A stretch of 64,000 nt of DNA from NCBI GenBank assembly GCA_964602055.1, contig CAZRPU010000001.1, positions 62,001-126,000 on the forward strand. The letters run 5' to 3'. Source of the stretch: JACPLA01 sp964602055 (GTDB taxonomy: Bacteria; Bacteroidota; Ignavibacteria; UBA10030). Positions 16,869 through 25,746 of this stretch are shown here, in pieces. Numbering within the stretch: position 1 is the stretch's first letter; each line of letters starts with the position of its first letter. Both the position numbers and the translations under genes were made by a program. The notes under the pieces are model-generated. The model was not told the origin of the DNA, made no database searches, and saw only the letters and a program-made list of their open reading frames with translations.

Positions 16869-19781
16869 ATGAAGAGTCAGCAGCAACATAGCGCGCGATC
16901 GCTTGAGGAGGCAATCGTTGTCAAGGGAGCCCGGGTACACAACCTCAAGAATATCGATGTGACGATGCCCCGCGACAGGCTTATCGTCATCACGGGGCTT
17001 TCCGGGTCCGGGAAATCGAGTCTCGCTTTTGACACCATTTATGCGGAGGGACAACGGCGGTATGTCGAAAGCCTCTCCGCGTACGCCCGGCAGTTTCTTG
17101 GCCTTATGGAGCGGCCGGATGTGGATTATATCGAAGGACTCAGCCCGTCCATCTCCATCGAACAAAAGACCGTCAGCCACAACCCAAGATCCACGGTAGG
17201 GACCGTCACGGAGATTTACGATTATCTCCGTCTTTTGTTCGCTCGTGCCGGCACGCAAATGTGCTACAACTGCGGGCGGCCGGTGGAACGCCAAACAACG
17301 GACCAGATCATCGATGCGCTTCTGCAGATGGAGCCCGGCACAAAGGTCCAAATGCTGGCCCCCGTGGTCAGAGGCAGAAAAGGCCATTATCGGGAATTGT
17401 TCGAACAGATTGCCAAAGACGGATTCGTCCGTGTCCGCATCGACGGAGAAATCCGCGAAATCAAGGCAGGCATGAAGGTCGATCGCTACAAGATTCACAA
17501 TATTGAAATTGTCGTCGACCGCCTTGTGATGAAAAAAGACCTCCGTCCGAGAATTGCGGATTCCGTGGATGTCGCTCTCCGCTTTGGGGGAGGAGTGCTG
17601 ATTGCCGATGACGGGACCCGGGATCACCTCTTTAGTCAGCAATATGCCTGTCATCAGTGCGGCATCAGCTACGAGGAGCCCGCACCAAATTCCTTCTCGT
17701 TCAATTCCCCCTCCGGCTTTTGTCCCGCATGCGAGGGATTGGGAGAGAACAAGGCCTTTGATCTTGCCCTCATCATCCCTGACGAAAGCCGCTCCATCAA
17801 TCAGGAAGGGATTGCAGCGCTGGGAAAGCCGCGGCAAACATGGATGTTTGCCCAAGTAAGTGCCGTTGCGAAGAAATTCGGCTTTGACTTCGATACGCCG
17901 ATTCATTCCATCAGCCCCAAGGCGCGGGAAGTGCTTCTGTACGGCACGGGGGACGAAAAGCTCGAAATCGAATATGCGACTGAGCGGGGCCGAACGGTAA
18001 CCTATCGGCACCGGTTCGGCGGAGTCATGGACATGCTGAAGAGGTACTACGACGAAACTTCTTCGAACCAAATCAGGGAGTGGGTGGAGTCGTTTATGAC
18101 GACCACGAAGTGCACGTCGTGCGGGGGGGGACGGCTGAGGAAAGAAAGCCTCTCCGTCAAGCTCGTGGATGAGGCGACCAACGCTCAATGGAACATCCAG
18201 GATGTTGTTCAGCGGTCCATCAGCTCATCGCGTGATTTCTTCGCTTCCCTGACCCTTCCGCCCCGGAAACAGGAAATCGCCCGCCAGATTCTCAAGGAAA
18301 TAACACAACGCCTCGAATTCCTCTTGAATGTAGGGCTGGAATACCTCACGCTGGACCGCTCGGCACGAACGCTCTCAGGGGGAGAAGGCCAGAGAATCCG
18401 CCTCGCAACGCAAATAGGCACGCAGCTGGTGGGAGTCTTGTATATCCTCGACGAACCGAGCATCGGGCTCCATCAGCGGGATAACCTGAAACTTATCCAT
18501 TCTCTGAAGTCCCTCCGGGACCTGGGAAATACCGTTATTGTCGTTGAGCACGATAAGGAAATGATAGAGAACGCGGATTTCGTTGTTGACCTTGGTCCCG
18601 GTGCAGGGGAACACGGTGGACATGTGGTCACGACAGGGAAACCGGGCCAGCTGGGGCTGAGGAACAAGGGGCTCGCGGCCAAAGGGAACGGCGGTGCGGT
18701 CGAGTCCTTGACTGCCTCCTACCTTCAGGGACTCAGAAACATCCCACTCCCCGGGGGGAGACGGACAGGAAAAAGTGCGTCCGTGGTGCTGGAGGGGGCG
18801 AGGGGTAACAACTTGAAAAACGTCCGCCTGGAGATCCCGCTGGGGATGTTCGTGTGCGTCACCGGCGTCAGCGGCTCGGGCAAATCCAGCCTGATCAATG
18901 AAACCCTTTATCCGATTCTTTCGAGGACGTTCTACAAGACCAAACTTATCCCATTGCCGTATCGTTCCATCGGCGGGCTGGAACTGATCGATAAAGTGAT
19001 CGATATTGACCAGTCGCCTATCGGTCGTACGCCGCGATCGAATCCGGCCACGTACACAGGATTGTTCACCCTCATTCGGGACTTGTTTACCCAGCTTCCC
19101 GAAGCAAAAATCAGAGGATACAAAGCGGGCAGGTTCAGTTTCAATGTCAAGGGAGGCCGCTGCGAGGAATGCGAAGGGGACGGCGTCCGCAAAATCGAAA
19201 TGAATTTCCTTCCGGATGTCTATGTTGTCTGCGATGTCTGCAAAGGGAAGCGCTACAACCGCGAAACGCTTGAAGTTCATTTTAAGGGGCGATCCATCGC
19301 CGATGTACTCGATATGACGGTGGAAGAGGCGCTGCAGGTGTTCAGCGAACTCCCGCGGCTCAAACGGCATCTCCAGACACTCTTCGATGTAGGGCTGGGA
19401 TATCTGCGGCTGGGTCAACAGGCGACAACATTATCGGGGGGCGAAGCGCAGAGAGTCAAGCTTTCATCGGAACTTTCCAAAATCGGTACCGGGAAGACCC
19501 TCTACATTCTCGACGAACCGACGACAGGCCTCCACTTCGAGGACATCAGTATGCTGCTGAATGTCTTGAATAAACTCGTCGAAAAGGGCAACACCGTTGT
19601 CGTGATCGAGCACAATCTCGACGTCATCAAAACAGCCGACTGGATTATTGACTTGGGCCCGGAGGGAGGAGAAGCTGGGGGAGAAATCGTCGCCGTAGGG
19701 ACTCCTGAGGAAGTTGCACGCAATCCTCGCTCCTTTACGGGCCAGTTCCTGAGGAAGGAACTTCAGAAGCACGTCAACTGA
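16869..19781 (+). CDS. uvrA: Excinuclease ABC subunit A
   Basis: This 970-residue protein is the damage-recognition ATPase of nucleotide excision repair. It has two ABC modules: Walker A GLSGSGKSSL near 39 and GVSGSGKSSL in the second half, with signatures LSGGEGQRI and LSGGEAQRV. Zinc fingers are seen as CHQCG...CPACEG near 258-292 and CEECEG...CDVCKG near 760-790. The length is normal. The ATG lies 2 bp after the DUF58 stop. Its TGA is directly followed by the stop of the convergent glycosylase, so two DNA-repair genes meet tail to tail. Confidence 0.98.
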   Translation: MKSQQQHSARSLEEAIVVKGARVHNLKNIDVTMPRDRLIVITGLSGSGKSSLAFDTIYAEGQRRYVESLSAYARQFLGLMERPDVDYIEGLSPSISIEQKTVSHNPRSTVGTVTEIYDYLRLLFARAGTQMCYNCGRPVERQTTDQIIDALLQMEPGTKVQMLAPVVRGRKGHYRELFEQIAKDGFVRVRIDGEIREIKAGMKVDRYKIHNIEIVVDRLVMKKDLRPRIADSVDVALRFGGGVLIADDGTRDHLFSQQYACHQCGISYEEPAPNSFSFNSPSGFCPACEGLGENKAFDLALIIPDESRSINQEGIAALGKPRQTWMFAQVSAVAKKFGFDFDTPIHSISPKAREVLLYGTGDEKLEIEYATERGRTVTYRHRFGGVMDMLKRYYDETSSNQIREWVESFMTTTKCTSCGGGRLRKESLSVKLVDEATNAQWNIQDVVQRSISSSRDFFASLTLPPRKQEIARQILKEITQRLEFLLNVGLEYLTLDRSARTLSGGEGQRIRLATQIGTQLVGVLYILDEPSIGLHQRDNLKLIHSLKSLRDLGNTVIVVEHDKEMIENADFVVDLGPGAGEHGGHVVTTGKPGQLGLRNKGLAAKGNGGAVESLTASYLQGLRNIPLPGGRRTGKSASVVLEGARGNNLKNVRLEIPLGMFVCVTGVSGSGKSSLINETLYPILSRTFYKTKLIPLPYRSIGGLELIDKVIDIDQSPIGRTPRSNPATYTGLFTLIRDLFTQLPEAKIRGYKAGRFSFNVKGGRCEECEGDGVRKIEMNFLPDVYVVCDVCKGKRYNRETLEVHFKGRSIADVLDMTVEEALQVFSELPRLKRHLQTLFDVGLGYLRLGQQATTLSGGEAQRVKLSSELSKIGTGKTLYILDEPTTGLHFEDISMLLNVLNKLVEKGNTVVVIEHNLDVIKTADWIIDLGPEGGEAGGEIVAVGTPEEVARNPRSFTGQFLRKELQKHVN

Positions 19782-20381
19782 TCAGGCGCGTTTTGAAACC
19801 CACCTGTTGTTCCGCAGAAAAAATCTCCATCGGTATGCGCGTCCCTTCGAAATCCCAATGCGGCCCGACCGGCCTCGTTCCGACGGCCTCACGGGCTTTC
19901 CCCGCGTGAGGTACACGGACGAACCGAGGAGGTCCGATCCATTCTCTCTTCTTCCGATGGCAAACGCCTGACAGAACCTTGCCGGTCCCCTTGTGAGAAG
20001 CGCCGGCGGCGATGGTTTTCCCGTTTTTCTCTTCCGGTTCTCAGCCATGCGCTTTGTTCCGCTGAGAGGTTCGACGGCCCGAATCAGAACTGCACCTGCC
20101 TTCCCCGGCGCTTCCGTGACAATATTGGCACAATAATGCATTCCGTAGGTGAAGTAGACATAGAGTCTTCCGGGTTTCCCGAACATCACCTCGTTGCGTG
20201 AGGTTCTTCCCCTGTAGGCATGGCTTGCGGGATCCCTTTCTCCGAGATAAGCCTCAACTTCAACGATCTTTCCCACGAGAATTGCCTTGCCTTGTCGGCG
20301 CACAAAATGTTTTCCGAGGAGATCCCTGGCAACGCGGAGAGTGGGTCGTGCGTAAAACGAGCGGGGAAGTTTCTGCGGCAA
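19782..20381 (-). CDS. 3-methyladenine DNA glycosylase (AAG/Mpg family)
   Basis: This 199-residue monofunctional glycosylase removes alkylated purines from DNA to start base-excision repair. It belongs to the AAG fold family: LLGKHFVRR, then the catalytic-Glu segment KIVEVEAYLGERDPASHA (residues 37-55). Next come the tyrosine-containing YVYFTYGMHYCANIV and AVLIRAVEP. Its end abuts uvrA. It begins 9 bp after the aldehyde dehydrogenase gene on the same strand and is probably co-transcribed with it, an unexpected pairing. Confidence 0.92.
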   Translation of the reverse strand: MPQKLPRSFYARPTLRVARDLLGKHFVRRQGKAILVGKIVEVEAYLGERDPASHAYRGRTSRNEVMFGKPGRLYVYFTYGMHYCANIVTEAPGKAGAVLIRAVEPLSGTKRMAENRKRKTGKPSPPALLTRGPARFCQAFAIGRRENGSDLLGSSVYLTRGKPVRPSERGRSGRIGISKGRAYRWRFFLRNNRWVSKRA

Positions 20382-20390
20382 GGTAAATCG

Positions 20391-22031
20391 CTATTTGCGG
20401 AATTCTTTGATGATGCGGTCGATATCTGCTTCTGTTATTCCGCTCCCGAACCCTCCCGGTGCATGGTCCGGCTGTTTCGGCATTGGGGGGGCGGAGGGTG
20501 CCTGCTGAACGGGGGCGGGTTGGACCGGCACATTTCCGGCTGAAGCCCGGATCCGTTCTTCTATAACCTCCATCCAGCTTTTCTCGGGTTGAGGCGGCGA
20601 GGGTGGAGCCCCATGCCGAGGTTTCGTGTGAGGCGAGCCGAAAGGTTCCGGCGATCCGCCGAACTGTTCCGGAGGATGGATGGGCCTCGTCTCAAAAGCC
20701 AGCTTCTTGACGTTGATCAGATGTTTGGCGGTCACATTTTCCGAGATGATCGATCCACCAAACGTTCCTGGGCCGAGCGTCATGGAAGGAGCAAGTTCAT
20801 TGGTGTAACCCACTGCTCCCAGGGCTGCCTGCGTGTTGACGAGGATTCTAAACGCCGGCTTCTCGAGCCCGAACTTGAGGATCACTTCCGAGTCGGAGGA
20901 ATGAATGACCATGGAATGGCCGATGCCTCCAAACTCGAGCATCTCAATGCACCGTTCGCATCCTTCCCGCCATCCATTGACCGTGAGCATGGAGAGGACC
21001 GGTGAGAGCTTCTCGCGGGAAAGCGGGTATTCACGGCCGATACCGGGAATCTCGGCGATGATGCAGCTGGTCTCAGACGGGACATCGAATCCGGCCTTCT
21101 GTGCAATGACCACCGGGGGCTTTCCCACAAGCCCGGGATTGATGGCCCCGCGCTGGTCGAAAAGGGTGCGGCTCAGCCGTTCCCTTTCCTCGGGCGATGC
21201 AAAATAAGCGCCACGCTTCTTGAATTCCTCGACCACAGCTTTCTTGACCGGCTCATCAACGATGACCCCCGACTCCGTTGAGCAAAGCACGCCCCAGTCA
21301 AACATTTTTCCCGAAACGATGTCGGCGACGGCTTTCCTCACATTTGCGGTGCGTTCAATGAATGAAGGAACGTTTCCCGATCCGACACCGTATGCGGGTT
21401 TTCCCGCGCTGTACGCGGCACGCACCATGGGATTCGAACCGGTGGCCAAAATCACCGACGTGAGCTTATGTTTCATGAGCTCATTGGTTCCCTCGGTCGT
21501 CGGCAAGGACATGCATTGAATAAGCCCTTCAGGTGCTCCGGCTGCTTCGGCCGCCCTGGCAAGGATCCGGGCAGCTTCCAGCGTGGAGCGCGCAGCGCGG
21601 GGATGAGGGCTGGCCACAAAGCCATTCCTTCCCTTGACGGAGATGATGGCTTTGAACATCACCGTTGATGTGGGATTGGTCGAAGGGATCAACGCGGCAA
21701 CAACACCCATCGGCTCAGCAATCTCGAGGATTCTCTTTTCCTTGTCCTCGTGTATCACCCCCACAGTCTTGAGATCCCGTATCGATTCCCACACGCGCTT
21801 TGTTGCAAATTCGTTCTTGAGCTTCTTGTCCGCGGGTTTTCCGAAGCCCGTTTCTTCATGGGCCATGCGGCCGAGCGCCTCAGCGGCGGCGTGACCCGCT
21901 TCGACCATGGCCCTGACCACCGCATCGACCTTTTCCTGGGAGGCCCCGCGAAAAGCCAGCTGCGCCGAACGGGCGCGGCCGAGGAGTTCCCGGGCTTCCT
22001 GAATTGACTGCAGATCATTGTCGAGGGGCAT
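20391..22031 (-). CDS. CoA-acylating aldehyde dehydrogenase with microcompartment-type tail
   Basis: This 546-residue enzyme is of the EutE/PduP type, converting an aldehyde, NAD+ and CoA to acyl-CoA. The catalytic Cys is near 250 in FDWGVLCSTESGVIV. NAD-binding segments include IPSTNPTSTVMFKA near 116 and VILATGSNPMV near 193. Normal family sequence ends near 448. A Pro-rich tail of about 98 residues follows, holding two short amphipathic helices (about 484-500 and 532-546, the latter GITEADIDRIIKEFRK). Helices of this kind on Pro-rich linkers are encapsulation peptides in microcompartment enzymes. The ATG at 22031 follows AAGGA; the upstream extension of the frame is not family-like. No shell gene is adjacent; two vertex genes lie at 57865-58402. 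Confidence 0.92.
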   Translation of the reverse strand: MPLDNDLQSIQEARELLGRARSAQLAFRGASQEKVDAVVRAMVEAGHAAAEALGRMAHEETGFGKPADKKLKNEFATKRVWESIRDLKTVGVIHEDKEKRILEIAEPMGVVAALIPSTNPTSTVMFKAIISVKGRNGFVASPHPRAARSTLEAARILARAAEAAGAPEGLIQCMSLPTTEGTNELMKHKLTSVILATGSNPMVRAAYSAGKPAYGVGSGNVPSFIERTANVRKAVADIVSGKMFDWGVLCSTESGVIVDEPVKKAVVEEFKKRGAYFASPEERERLSRTLFDQRGAINPGLVGKPPVVIAQKAGFDVPSETSCIIAEIPGIGREYPLSREKLSPVLSMLTVNGWREGCERCIEMLEFGGIGHSMVIHSSDSEVILKFGLEKPAFRILVNTQAALGAVGYTNELAPSMTLGPGTFGGSIISENVTAKHLINVKKLAFETRPIHPPEQFGGSPEPFGSPHTKPRHGAPPSPPQPEKSWMEVIEERIRASAGNVPVQPAPVQQAPSAPPMPKQPDHAPGGFGSGITEADIDRIIKEFRK

Positions 22032-22123
22032 GACGGGATCCTTGATGAGAACACGTCGAATGTAAATGAATTTCAAGTGAGTTACAAATTCTTCCCGATT
22101 TCCATCCCTCCGCTTCCATCCGT

Positions 22124-22945
22124 ATGCCTGAACTTGTTTTTTCGCTCTCTGCCCCCTACTTTGATTCCGTGAAAACCGCCGACAACCGCTGGCTCCGGAG
22201 GCACAACCTCGAGATTGTCTTCGAAGACGAGTCTCTCCTGGCGATAGACAAACCTGCACACCTGCTCGTCCTTCCCGACCGGTACAACGCCTCGCTTCCG
22301 CATTTGCTGGGAATCGTGAGACAGCATCGAGCGCAAATCTATGTGATTCATCGAATTGACAAGGAGACCAGCGGGATCATCCTCTTGGGCAAGACGGCCG
22401 AAGCTCACGCGGCGCTCAACAGGGATTTTCGGCTCCGGGATGTCAAAAAAACTTATCTGGCCCTTGTCAAAGGAACTCCCCCTGGTCCAAAAGGTGTAAT
22501 CACGCTCCCCCTTGCAGCGAGTCGGAAACACAAAGGGAGAATGATGGTGGATGAGAGTTCCGGGAAGGAGACGGAAACGGAATACGAAGTTCTGGAGCAG
22601 TTCCAGGGATTCGCCTTCCTTGCGGTAAGGCCCACAACAGGGCGGACGCATCAGATTCGCATCCACCTGAGTTCCATCGGGTTGCCGATTGTGGGAGATT
22701 CCCTGTACGGCGACGGGGAGCCGCTCTTGCTTTCCGGCATCAAACAGCACTACAAGCATGCGGGGGAGGAGAAACCGATGATCGACCGCACGGCTTTGCA
22801 CGCGTCATCGATCGTGTTCCGGCATCCGGCGCTGAGGAGGAACATGGAGCTCAAAGCAGAATTGCCAAAGGATCTGCGCATTGCGCTTCAGGCATTGAGG
22901 AAATACGCCGCGGAATGGAAGCCTAGAGCGACCTCAAGAGGGTGA
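22124..22945 (+). CDS. RluA-family RNA pseudouridine synthase
   Basis: This 273-residue enzyme isomerises uridine in rRNA or tRNA. The family core is seen as VFEDESLLAIDKPAHLLVLP near 37, the catalytic-Asp motif HRIDKETSGIILL near 75 and the late motif RPTTGRTHQIRIHL near 172. There is no N-terminal S4 RNA-binding domain, so it is of the shorter RluA/TruC-like kind. The exact target base cannot be told. It is divergent from the aldehyde dehydrogenase gene (92 bp between starts), and its last 23 bases overlap the end of the convergent secreted hydrolase gene. Confidence 0.92.
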   Translation: MPELVFSLSAPYFDSVKTADNRWLRRHNLEIVFEDESLLAIDKPAHLLVLPDRYNASLPHLLGIVRQHRAQIYVIHRIDKETSGIILLGKTAEAHAALNRDFRLRDVKKTYLALVKGTPPGPKGVITLPLAASRKHKGRMMVDESSGKETETEYEVLEQFQGFAFLAVRPTTGRTHQIRIHLSSIGLPIVGDSLYGDGEPLLLSGIKQHYKHAGEEKPMIDRTALHASSIVFRHPALRRNMELKAELPKDLRIALQALRKYAAEWKPRATSRG

Positions 22946-23870
22946 GGAAGGAGTGCAGGCTGTGGAGGTGGTCGACATGGTCAGGGGCCGTATTCCCCGC
23001 AAATCCAGCCACAAGAAAACGCCCGCTTCCTGCCATACTGAGTTGCTGCATGCCCATGGGGCCCCACTGAAGAATGGCCAATCGGGGAATACAAAGTGTT
23101 TCCAGCAAGTAATCTGCACACTCCGTCGTGCTGGCAAACGTTCCCGGAAAGACCTCGGAATGCGTCAGGAGAAATCGTTTGGCGGATCCCTGACGCGCTG
23201 CATCGAGACCAAAGCGAAGAAAAGCGCTGACATCTGTTGAGTCAATCCTTCCCCCCGTAGCCAGGATCGATCCTTCCGGCACATAGCCCGCGTGAATGCC
23301 GTCGAGCAGCAAGATGGCGCTGATCCGATCGTAGTGGGTAGAGATGATTCTCCTCACGGCCCCGTAGCCGGCACTCCATCCGCTCAAGATGATATTCCCC
23401 ATGAGGGGGGGATTTGGAAGGATCTGCTGAACGGAAGCGAACACGGAATCCAGAAGTTCGAGGAACTTTGTGGTGTCGGAAAACGGCCTGTCGTACACAG
23501 ATGATCCGCTCCCCAGATTCACCGTGATGCCGATGGTCGGCTCGTCGCTCTGCCCTACGGCGTCTTCCACAATGAACGATGGCCCGTGGAAATGGATGAG
23601 GATATCGAATTTCTTGGCTGACCAGTACCGCTGAGGGATGAAACATTCGACGGGTCGTGAAAGGACAGACCGCAGGACGAAGCGTGTGCCGGGGCGCCGG
23701 CTCGTATCAACGCGGCTGTGCGCCCGCGTGTGTTCCACCATGGGGGAGGGATTCTGGGGCTGTTGAGCCGCGAGGGTGAGCGGGAGAAGCAGTGTGCAGA
23801 CAGTGCTGAGCCTAAAACAGGCTCTCCTGGCCGCCTGTGCGTCGTTTGAGGCCGAAGTGTCCATAGGCAA
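22923..23870 (-). CDS. Secreted alpha/beta-hydrolase-like protein
   Basis: This protein of about 315 residues is likely exported: a hydrophobic stretch (LSTVCTLLLPLTLA, about 21-34) preceded by arginines and followed by AAQQ looks like a signal peptide. It shows an alpha/beta-hydrolase pattern with FDILIHFHGP as the oxyanion strand, nucleophile elbow LSGWSAGYGA near 165 and late histidines in APDHVDHLHSLHSF. I do not recognise a specific family or substrate. The only ATG giving the signal peptide is at 23870, inside ruvB, an overlap of 59 bp. The 3' end overlaps rluA by 23 bp. It appears to be the last gene of the ruv transcript. Confidence 0.75.
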   Translation of the reverse strand: MPMDTSASNDAQAARRACFRLSTVCTLLLPLTLAAQQPQNPSPMVEHTRAHSRVDTSRRPGTRFVLRSVLSRPVECFIPQRYWSAKKFDILIHFHGPSFIVEDAVGQSDEPTIGITVNLGSGSSVYDRPFSDTTKFLELLDSVFASVQQILPNPPLMGNIILSGWSAGYGAVRRIISTHYDRISAILLLDGIHAGYVPEGSILATGGRIDSTDVSAFLRFGLDAARQGSAKRFLLTHSEVFPGTFASTTECADYLLETLCIPRLAILQWGPMGMQQLSMAGSGRFLVAGFAGNTAPDHVDHLHSLHSFLTLLRSL

Positions 23871-24846
23871 GTTGCGATGCCTCGCGTCCCCGGGGTGTGC
23901 GTTTGATAAAACCTTCCTGGATCAGATACGGCTCATAGACTTCTTCAATGGTTCCCGGTTCTTCCCCCACCGCAACGGCCAGCGTACCCAGGCCCACCGG
24001 TCCGCCGCCGTATTTTTCGATGATGGTCCGGAGGATCCGTTTGTCCATTTCATCGAGCCCGTGATTGTCCACTTCGAGCGCCTTGAGGGAGTATTCCGCC
24101 ACTTCAGACGTAATGACCCCTTTGTAGCGTGCCAGATTGGCGTCGGCCTCGGCAAAATCACGGCAGCGCTTGAGGAGCCTGTTGGCAATGCGCGGCGTTC
24201 CGCGCGAGCGTTTGGCAATCTCGGTGCCGCCCTGTTCGTCCACAGGAACCGAAAGCAGATGCGCCGACCGCCTGATGATACGGAAGAGATTCTGCGGATC
24301 GTAGTAGTCGAGCCGGTTGGTGATGCCGAACCGCGAGCGCAGGGGCGCGGTGAGGAGGCCAGCTCGCGTGGTAGCTCCCACCAGCGTAAAAGGGGGAAGG
24401 GAAAGCTGGATGCTTCTGGCATTCGGACCGGAATCGATGATAATGTCGAGCCGGTATTCCTCCATGGCGGAATAGAGATACTCTTCCACGACGGGATTGA
24501 GGCGATGAATCTCATCCACGAACAGGACGTCGCTTTCCTGAAGATTCGTGAGGATTCCCGCGAGATCGCCGGGCCTGTCAAGCACAGGCCCCGATGTGAC
24601 CTTGATGCCGGAGCCCATTTCGTTGGCGATGATGTGGGCGAGGGTGGTCTTGCCCAGCCCCGGCGGGCCGGTAAGCAGGACATGATCGAGGGGTTCCCCT
24701 CTTTGACGGGCGGCAGAGATGAAGACCTTGAGATTTTCGGTCAGTTTCTCCTGTCCCACAAAGTCTTCAAATCTGGCGGGCCGGAGGGTTTGATCGAGTT
24801 CCAGTTCATTGTCGAGCCGCTCCGGCGTTGTGTAGTCGGACCGCAT
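23812..24846 (-). CDS. ruvB: Holliday junction branch migration helicase RuvB
   Basis: This 344-residue AAA+ motor drives branch migration with RuvA. Walker A GPPGLGKT is near 60, Walker B LFVDEIHRL near 106, sensor segment GATTRAGLLTAPLRSRFG near 150, and the C-terminal winged helix has GGGPVGLGTLA. The ATG at 24846 gives the normal length and the family N-terminus; the open frame continues upstream without homology. It is separated from ruvA by 300 bp that carry a heptanucleotide repeat, whereas ruvA and ruvC overlap. Its 3' end overlaps the start of the secreted hydrolase. Confidence 0.97.
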   Translation of the reverse strand: MRSDYTTPERLDNELELDQTLRPARFEDFVGQEKLTENLKVFISAARQRGEPLDHVLLTGPPGLGKTTLAHIIANEMGSGIKVTSGPVLDRPGDLAGILTNLQESDVLFVDEIHRLNPVVEEYLYSAMEEYRLDIIIDSGPNARSIQLSLPPFTLVGATTRAGLLTAPLRSRFGITNRLDYYDPQNLFRIIRRSAHLLSVPVDEQGGTEIAKRSRGTPRIANRLLKRCRDFAEADANLARYKGVITSEVAEYSLKALEVDNHGLDEMDKRILRTIIEKYGGGPVGLGTLAVAVGEEPGTIEEVYEPYLIQEGFIKRTPRGREASQLAYGHFGLKRRTGGQESLF

Positions 24847-25146
24847 AGCGAGGATGAAGATACCGCGAAAGGGAGTGAAAAACAAATACGGGGAGGACAG
24901 AGGTCAGAGATCAGAGGACGGAGGTCAGAGGTCAGAGGTCAGAGAACGGAAACGGAAGAAGCAACGCGAATCTGCAGAACTGCTCATAGAAGGATGCCCG
25001 CTTCGAGAGGGCGATGGATTGGAAAGGCAGAAACGGAAAGACTTTTTCGCGTGTCACAGTAACCCCCTCAGATACGGGCACACCTGGATTGGCAAGGAAA
25101 CTGCTTCCATACCGCGATCAGAACGCGTGCCTGTTCCTCGCCGTGT
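24847..25146. other. ruvA-ruvB spacer without a gene
   Basis: These 300 bp hold no credible coding sequence. The 56 bp nearest ruvB on the repeat side form a heptamer array (24895-24950). The rest shows no recognisable RNA, promoter or terminator. An open frame of 98 codons on the plus strand is mostly the translation of the repeat and is antisense to the operon. Confidence 0.6.
24895..24950 (+). repeat. Tandem 7-bp repeat, consensus GGTCAGA, eight units
   Basis: Eight contiguous heptamers: GGACAGA, GGTCAGA, GATCAGA, GGACGGA, three GGTCAGA and GAACGGA. Four units are perfect. In the direction of the ruv operon the unit reads TCTGACC. It lies 48 bp upstream of the ruvB ATG, inside the transcribed spacer, and could be a slippage-prone element or an RNA-level signal. 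Confidence 0.85.
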
Positions 25147-25746
25147 CTAGGAGGCAGTCGTGTGCCGCAGCGCCCGCTTGATGATCTCCTCAAGCGTGAG
25201 AGTGGAAGAAGTTGGTTCGGAAAGGACATGGTGCAGGGCTTTGTCGGCAACCAGTTTGGAGTAACCGAGTGAGGTGAGAGCCATCAGCGCCTGGGTACGC
25301 CGGTCGTCCGATGGACGGGGTGGTACTCCGGCACTGCCATCGGTTCTCGAAATCTTCTCGCGGAGCTCCAGAACGAGCCGCTCTGCCGTCTTCTTGCCAA
25401 TGCCGGGAATGGCAACGAGCGCTCCGACATTCCCCCCGGTGATATGGTCTTTCAGGTCCTTTACCGAAATGCCCGAGAGAATGCTCTGCGCGATACGCGG
25501 ACCAATTCCGGAAACGGATATCAGCAGCCTGAACAGAAATCGCTCTTCTTCCGTCATGAAACCATACAACTGCAGCGCGTCTTCGCGTACCTGGAGGTGC
25601 GTCAGAAGCGTTACCGTTGTGTCCACCTGTCCGAGCTTCTCAAAGGTCGAAAAGGGAATGCTCACCGCATAGCCAACGCCCTGAACATCCAGAAGAACTT
25701 CCGTAGGAGTCTTCATCCTGAGCGTGCCAGTAAGAGAAGCGATCAT
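25147..25746 (-). CDS. ruvA: Holliday junction DNA-binding protein RuvA
   Basis: This 199-residue protein binds four-way junctions and loads RuvB. The family N-terminus MIASLTGTL is followed by the OB-fold. The helix-hairpin-helix pairs are seen in GIGPRIAQSILSG near 80 and IPGIGKKTAERLVLEL near 115. The RuvB-interacting C-terminal helices end in EEIIKRALRH. I place the start at 25746, where it overlaps the ruvC stop by four bases (ATGA). The longer open frame upstream belongs to the ruvC region and is not real. Confidence 0.96.
   Translation of the reverse strand: MIASLTGTLRMKTPTEVLLDVQGVGYAVSIPFSTFEKLGQVDTTVTLLTHLQVREDALQLYGFMTEEERFLFRLLISVSGIGPRIAQSILSGISVKDLKDHITGGNVGALVAIPGIGKKTAERLVLELREKISRTDGSAGVPPRPSDDRRTQALMALTSLGYSKLVADKALHHVLSEPTSSTLTLEEIIKRALRHTTAS

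Noticed and set aside
23776..25062. Open frame of 428 codons antisense to ruvB and its spacer
   Set aside because: It overlaps ruvB completely on the other strand and translates the heptamer repeat; no family features.
24854..25150. 98-codon frame over the ruvA-ruvB spacer
   Set aside because: Much of it is the translation of the GGTCAGA array; no ribosome site, no family and opposite to the operon.
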